Position numbers and translations under genes: made by a program. This document shows positions 4,627 to 6,426 of a DNA stretch of 6,426 nt, piece by piece. How positions within the stretch are numbered: the first letter of the stretch is position 1; every line of letters starts with the position of its first letter. The notes below the pieces were generated by a model, which was given only the letters and a program-made list of their open reading frames with translations, ran no database searches and was not told where the DNA came from. Source of the stretch: JADKIH01 sp031411835 (GTDB taxonomy: Bacteria > Bacteroidota > Bacteroidia > AKYH767-A > 2013-40CM-41-45); contig JANOBV010000355.1 of assembly GCA_031411835.1 (NCBI GenBank), positions 1 to 6,426 of the forward strand. The letters are read 5' to 3'.

Positions 4627-5484
4627 TTAATCCTTCACAGTTTCTTTTTTAAAGAAACTTTCCGAGCCTTCCGGTCCATTGAGAATTAATTGATCATCCT
4701 GATAACGGTAAAATTGGACCCATTCATTTTCATCGTTCTTTGTTGCGATAACTGCTCCCACTAATTGTAAAATTACACCTTCTTTTACTTCAATTGCTTT
4801 TGTCTTATCCGTATAATCAGAGTTGCTTCCACCAGGATATTTTTTTATTAAAATCATATGATCAAAACTGTCAACAGATCGATTGACATGCACTTCATAC
4901 TTCCACTGCCTTTCTTTATCACTAAAATACATAGTTCCGGAGGTTAATGGATGCGATGTCTTGAATGGCCCCTTCATACTGCTGTAAGCTTCTTTATACA
5001 TTTGAATATGCGCTTGCAAAAGAGAGTCTTGATTTAAGCAATTAATATAAACTTTAAAATCACCGCTTATATTTGGAGCATAAAACTTGTTATTTATGTA
5101 TCTATAGATTTGTTCATATCCATTTTCCCCTATAGTCGCAATTACATTACTGTCTAATAACAATCCTTCAACTGACTTGTAAGGATACGCACTTCCACTC
5201 AAGTATGCAGCTACAAATACCGTATATCCATCAACTCTTACATCATAGGCTATAAGATCATCTTCAGGATCACAAAATTCTGTAGTTCCTTTTGGTAATG
5301 GATCTGAATATTTAGGGGAGCCTTTTTGAATTATGTCACTCCATGCAAATTTTCTATTTGCTTCTATTTGATAATTGATAGCATTTATGCTGTCGGTTAA
5401 AGCTGCTGCTTCTTTATCAGTACTCGAACTACCACATCCAACCAATTCTAATATCAGAAGTCCTCCAATGATACACTTTTTCAT
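4627..5484 (-). CDS. Lipoprotein with two tandem beta-rich repeat units, function unknown
   Basis: A 285-residue protein with a lipoprotein signal: MKK, a hydrophobic stretch and lipobox LVGC with C17 as the acylated residue, then GSSSTDKE. The short acidic/serine stretch after the cysteine is compatible with outer-membrane or surface export in Bacteroidota, but this is not certain. The mature part contains an internal duplication. Unit 1 (about 61-142) runs DPLPKGTTEFCD, AYDVRVDGYTVFVAAYLSG, VIATIGENGYEQIYRY. Unit 2 (about 178-273) runs HPLTSGTMYFSD, KYEVHVNRSVDSFDHMILIK, VIATKNDENEWVQFYRY. A helical linker (151-172) joins them. I do not recognise the family. AAAGGA lies 6 bases before the ATG, a good ribosome site. 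The gene is divergent from the Xre-type regulator at 5593 and shares its palindromic promoter region, so control by that regulator is likely. Confidence 0.82.
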   Translation of the reverse strand: MKKCIIGGLLILELVGCGSSSTDKEAAALTDSINAINYQIEANRKFAWSDIIQKGSPKYSDPLPKGTTEFCDPEDDLIAYDVRVDGYTVFVAAYLSGSAYPYKSVEGLLLDSNVIATIGENGYEQIYRYINNKFYAPNISGDFKVYINCLNQDSLLQAHIQMYKEAYSSMKGPFKTSHPLTSGTMYFSDKERQWKYEVHVNRSVDSFDHMILIKKYPGGSNSDYTDKTKAIEVKEGVILQLVGAVIATKNDENEWVQFYRYQDDQLILNGPEGSESFFKKETVKD

Positions 5485-5500
5485 AATTTTTCCTTTACTA

Positions 5501-5531
5501 TAAAGGTAAAAGATTATTTGACACGTGTCAA
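5501..5531 (-). promoter_or_regulatory. Promoter of the lipoprotein gene
   Basis: Read on -, TTG (5531-5529), 20 bases, then TACCTTTA (5508-5501), one base off TAnnTTTG, give a well-spaced Bacteroidota promoter. Its -33 element lies inside the 22-bp palindrome, so a protein bound there would block it. The -7 box overlaps a small CCTTTA/TAAAGG inverted repeat (5492-5506). Confidence 0.5.
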
Positions 5532-5535
5532 ATAA
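5514..5535. promoter_or_regulatory. Perfect 22-bp palindrome, probable operator of the divergent lipoprotein and Xre genes
   Basis: The half-site TTATTTGACAC is followed by its exact reverse complement, with the centre between 5524 and 5525. Each strand carries TTGACA, so both divergent promoters place their -33/-35 element inside the palindrome. On +, TATACT at 5544-5549 lies 20 bases further on. This arrangement is typical of an autoregulated dimeric Xre-type repressor; the most likely binder is the protein at 5593-5835. Confidence 0.7.
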
Positions 5536-5592
5536 GTCACCGATATACTAATTCAAAAACTGAAAATTTGAAGGGAATCTAAGATTGCCCAA

Positions 5593-5835
5593 ATGAAACA
5601 ACTTGATAGTGAAAAGAAAGAAAAGCAACAATGGCTTAAACAATTTGGTGCTCATGTAAGGAAATTGAGATTAAAAAAAGGAATTTCCGGGGGTGAACTT
5701 TCAAGAACTCTCATGATTGATAAATCTAACCTGATCAGGATAGAAAAAGGCCGGGTTAATACTTCAGTTTATATGATAAAACAGATATGTGATGTCCTTG
5801 AGATTTCAATGAAGGAATTTTGGAAAGACTTATAA
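5593..5835 (+). CDS. Xre-family helix-turn-helix transcriptional regulator
   Basis: An 80-residue protein that is little more than one HTH domain. FGAHVRKLRLKKGIS (18-32) is helix 1, GGELSRTLMIDKSNLIRIEKG (33-53) covers helices 2 and 3 with the typical S..IRIE.G recognition segment, and TSVYMIKQICDVLEISMKEF (57-76) covers the closing helices. Size and layout match small phage-type repressors and restriction-modification controller proteins. Helix 2 starts SGGEL instead of the usual TQEEL, so the commonly conserved glutamine is missing. An in-frame stop at 5569-5571 limits any upstream start, and a GAAGGG sits 17 bases before the ATG, too far for a normal ribosome site. It probably binds the palindrome at 5514-5535 and controls itself and the divergent lipoprotein. 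The 85-residue gene follows after 45 bases on the same strand. Confidence 0.9.
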   Translation: MKQLDSEKKEKQQWLKQFGAHVRKLRLKKGISGGELSRTLMIDKSNLIRIEKGRVNTSVYMIKQICDVLEISMKEFWKDL

Positions 5836-5880
5836 ACTAATTCCTGATTTTTTTTGACTATTTATTTCTAAAAGATTCGC

Positions 5881-6138
5881 ATGAATGACTATCCTTTAGA
5901 ATCAGGTCAAAGAATGATTATTCGACCAAACAATTTTGAAAAATATAGCAAACTCGGACACAAATTAATTTGCTTGGGAAAAGTTATTTCTACAAAAACA
6001 GGTGTAGTAGCAAAGAACTGTACTTGGTCTGACGAGGAAAATAATCTTAATTACATTACGATTCCGTTAGTTTTATTGTGGCGAATTGCTGACGATGAAA
6101 ACTTATTGGAATATTATGAATCAACATTAATTCATTAA
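5881..6138 (+). CDS. Small protein of unknown function, possibly a YodC/DUF2158-like beta-barrel
   Basis: An 85-residue soluble protein without signal or membrane segment. It reads GQRMIIRPNNFEKYSKLGHK, LICLGKVIST, NCTWSD (C47, W49), then LNYITIPLVLLWRI and an acidic tail. The order of a G-x-x-hydrophobic opening strand, a hydrophobic strand, C-x-W, and a final hydrophobic strand is that of small SH3-like proteins such as E. coli YodC. The convergent neighbour at 6135-6380 has the same order, so the two may be distant relatives; this is inference from a visual alignment. The ATG is 45 bases after the Xre gene stop on the same strand, so co-transcription is plausible. Its stop overlaps that of the convergent frame by 4 bases. 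Confidence 0.65.
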   Translation: MNDYPLESGQRMIIRPNNFEKYSKLGHKLICLGKVISTKTGVVAKNCTWSDEENNLNYITIPLVLLWRIADDENLLEYYESTLIH

Positions 6139-6380
6139 CCTACGTATATACCAAGAGGTGGTCCTAATGGCGCCTTTTTGGTTAAATGAGTTAAATGGTA
6201 GATTGCTATCTGTTTTTTTTTGCTTTTAATATCAATCCACTCACAGCTCCCCATTTTATCATTATTTATAATTTCTATGAAAACCAAATTCATAGCTAAG
6301 TAATTTTTATTCCCATTATAAAAAACAGTATCGCCAACTTTAAGAATTTCTTTTTTAGGAGTCGTTTTATTTTTTTACAT
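6135..6380 (-). pseudogene. YodC/DUF2158-like small protein with an in-frame stop at codon 2
   Basis: The frame opens with ATG at 6380-6378, is followed at once by TAA (6377-6375), and then stays open for 79 codons to TAA at 6137-6135. The product after the stop reads KNKTTPKKEILKVGDTVFYN, then LAMNLVFIEIINNDKMGSCEWID and KKKQIAIYHLTHLTKKAPLG. VGD, the hydrophobic strand, the CxW and the last strand follow the DUF2158/YodC pattern (E. coli YodC: GGP.MIV...V.C.W...F...L), a small SH3-like fold of unknown function. Changing one base of the stop would restore M-K-K-N-K-T, so either a point mutation or a base-call error is likely. Otherwise translation must start at a non-standard codon. A run of nine A (6213-6221 on +) encodes lysines. 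The 3' end overlaps the convergent + gene by 4 bases. Confidence 0.5.
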
Positions 6381-6426
6381 ATATTATTTTTTTTTAATTA
6401 TATAAAATAAAAAAAAAATAATAGAT

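Noticed and set aside
5593..6138. Toxin-antitoxin pair of the Xre protein and the 85-residue protein
   Set aside because: The second protein shows no toxin motif, the genes are 45 bases apart rather than coupled, and the regulator is better explained by the divergent operator.

Overview
The window looks like a piece of a Bacteroidota chromosome. The evidence is an A+T-rich base composition, start codons that mostly lack a strong Shine-Dalgarno sequence, several -7 boxes of the TAnnTTTG type used by the Bacteroidota primary sigma factor, and protein types common in that phylum: a CarboxypepD_reg-like exported protein, a surface-type lipoprotein and a GNAVATAVVSKWE-type dicarboxylate symporter. 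The genus cannot be told from the sequence. The far right end (after about 6380) is extremely A/T-rich with long homopolymers and may be low-quality sequence or a contig end.

Left part (1-2440), ordinary chromosome: the 3' end of a DAACS-family (GltP/DctA-type) symporter on + (1-182); a convergent intergenic region made entirely of phased 9-bp TTTAA-type repeats that fold back on themselves (212-319); an exported CarboxypepD_reg-like protein on - (331-1137); a short divergent promoter region; and a DUF2130 (COG4487) protein on + (1289-2440) with a CxxC knuckle, a long coiled coil and a nuclease-like core.

Middle part (2441-4626), accessory in character, with small genes in mixed orientation: a 127-bp nested inverted repeat (2493-2619); an unrecognised 109-residue protein on + (2645-2974); a zinc-ribbon plus DUF4145 protein on - whose 3' end overlaps it; and a translationally coupled pair on - that I rate the most interesting item, a stand-alone CAP12/Pycsar-type TIR-like protein (3934-4524) followed, with an ATGA overlap, by a 68-residue single-pass membrane protein (3731-3937). 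The pair has its own perfect TAnnTTTG box placed in the loop of a hairpin. An anti-phage, NAD-depleting effector system is a reasonable hypothesis but is not proved by the sequence.

Right part (4627-6426): a lipoprotein on - made of two copies of the same beta-rich unit, divergent from an 80-residue Xre-type DNA-binding protein on +. The shared promoter region carries a perfect 22-bp palindrome that contains a -33/-35 TTGACA on each strand, so a common operator is likely. After the regulator come a small 85-residue + gene and, convergent with it, an 81-codon - reading frame resembling the YodC/DUF2158 family. That frame has an in-frame TAA exactly at codon 2, meaning a broken gene, a sequencing error or a non-standard start.
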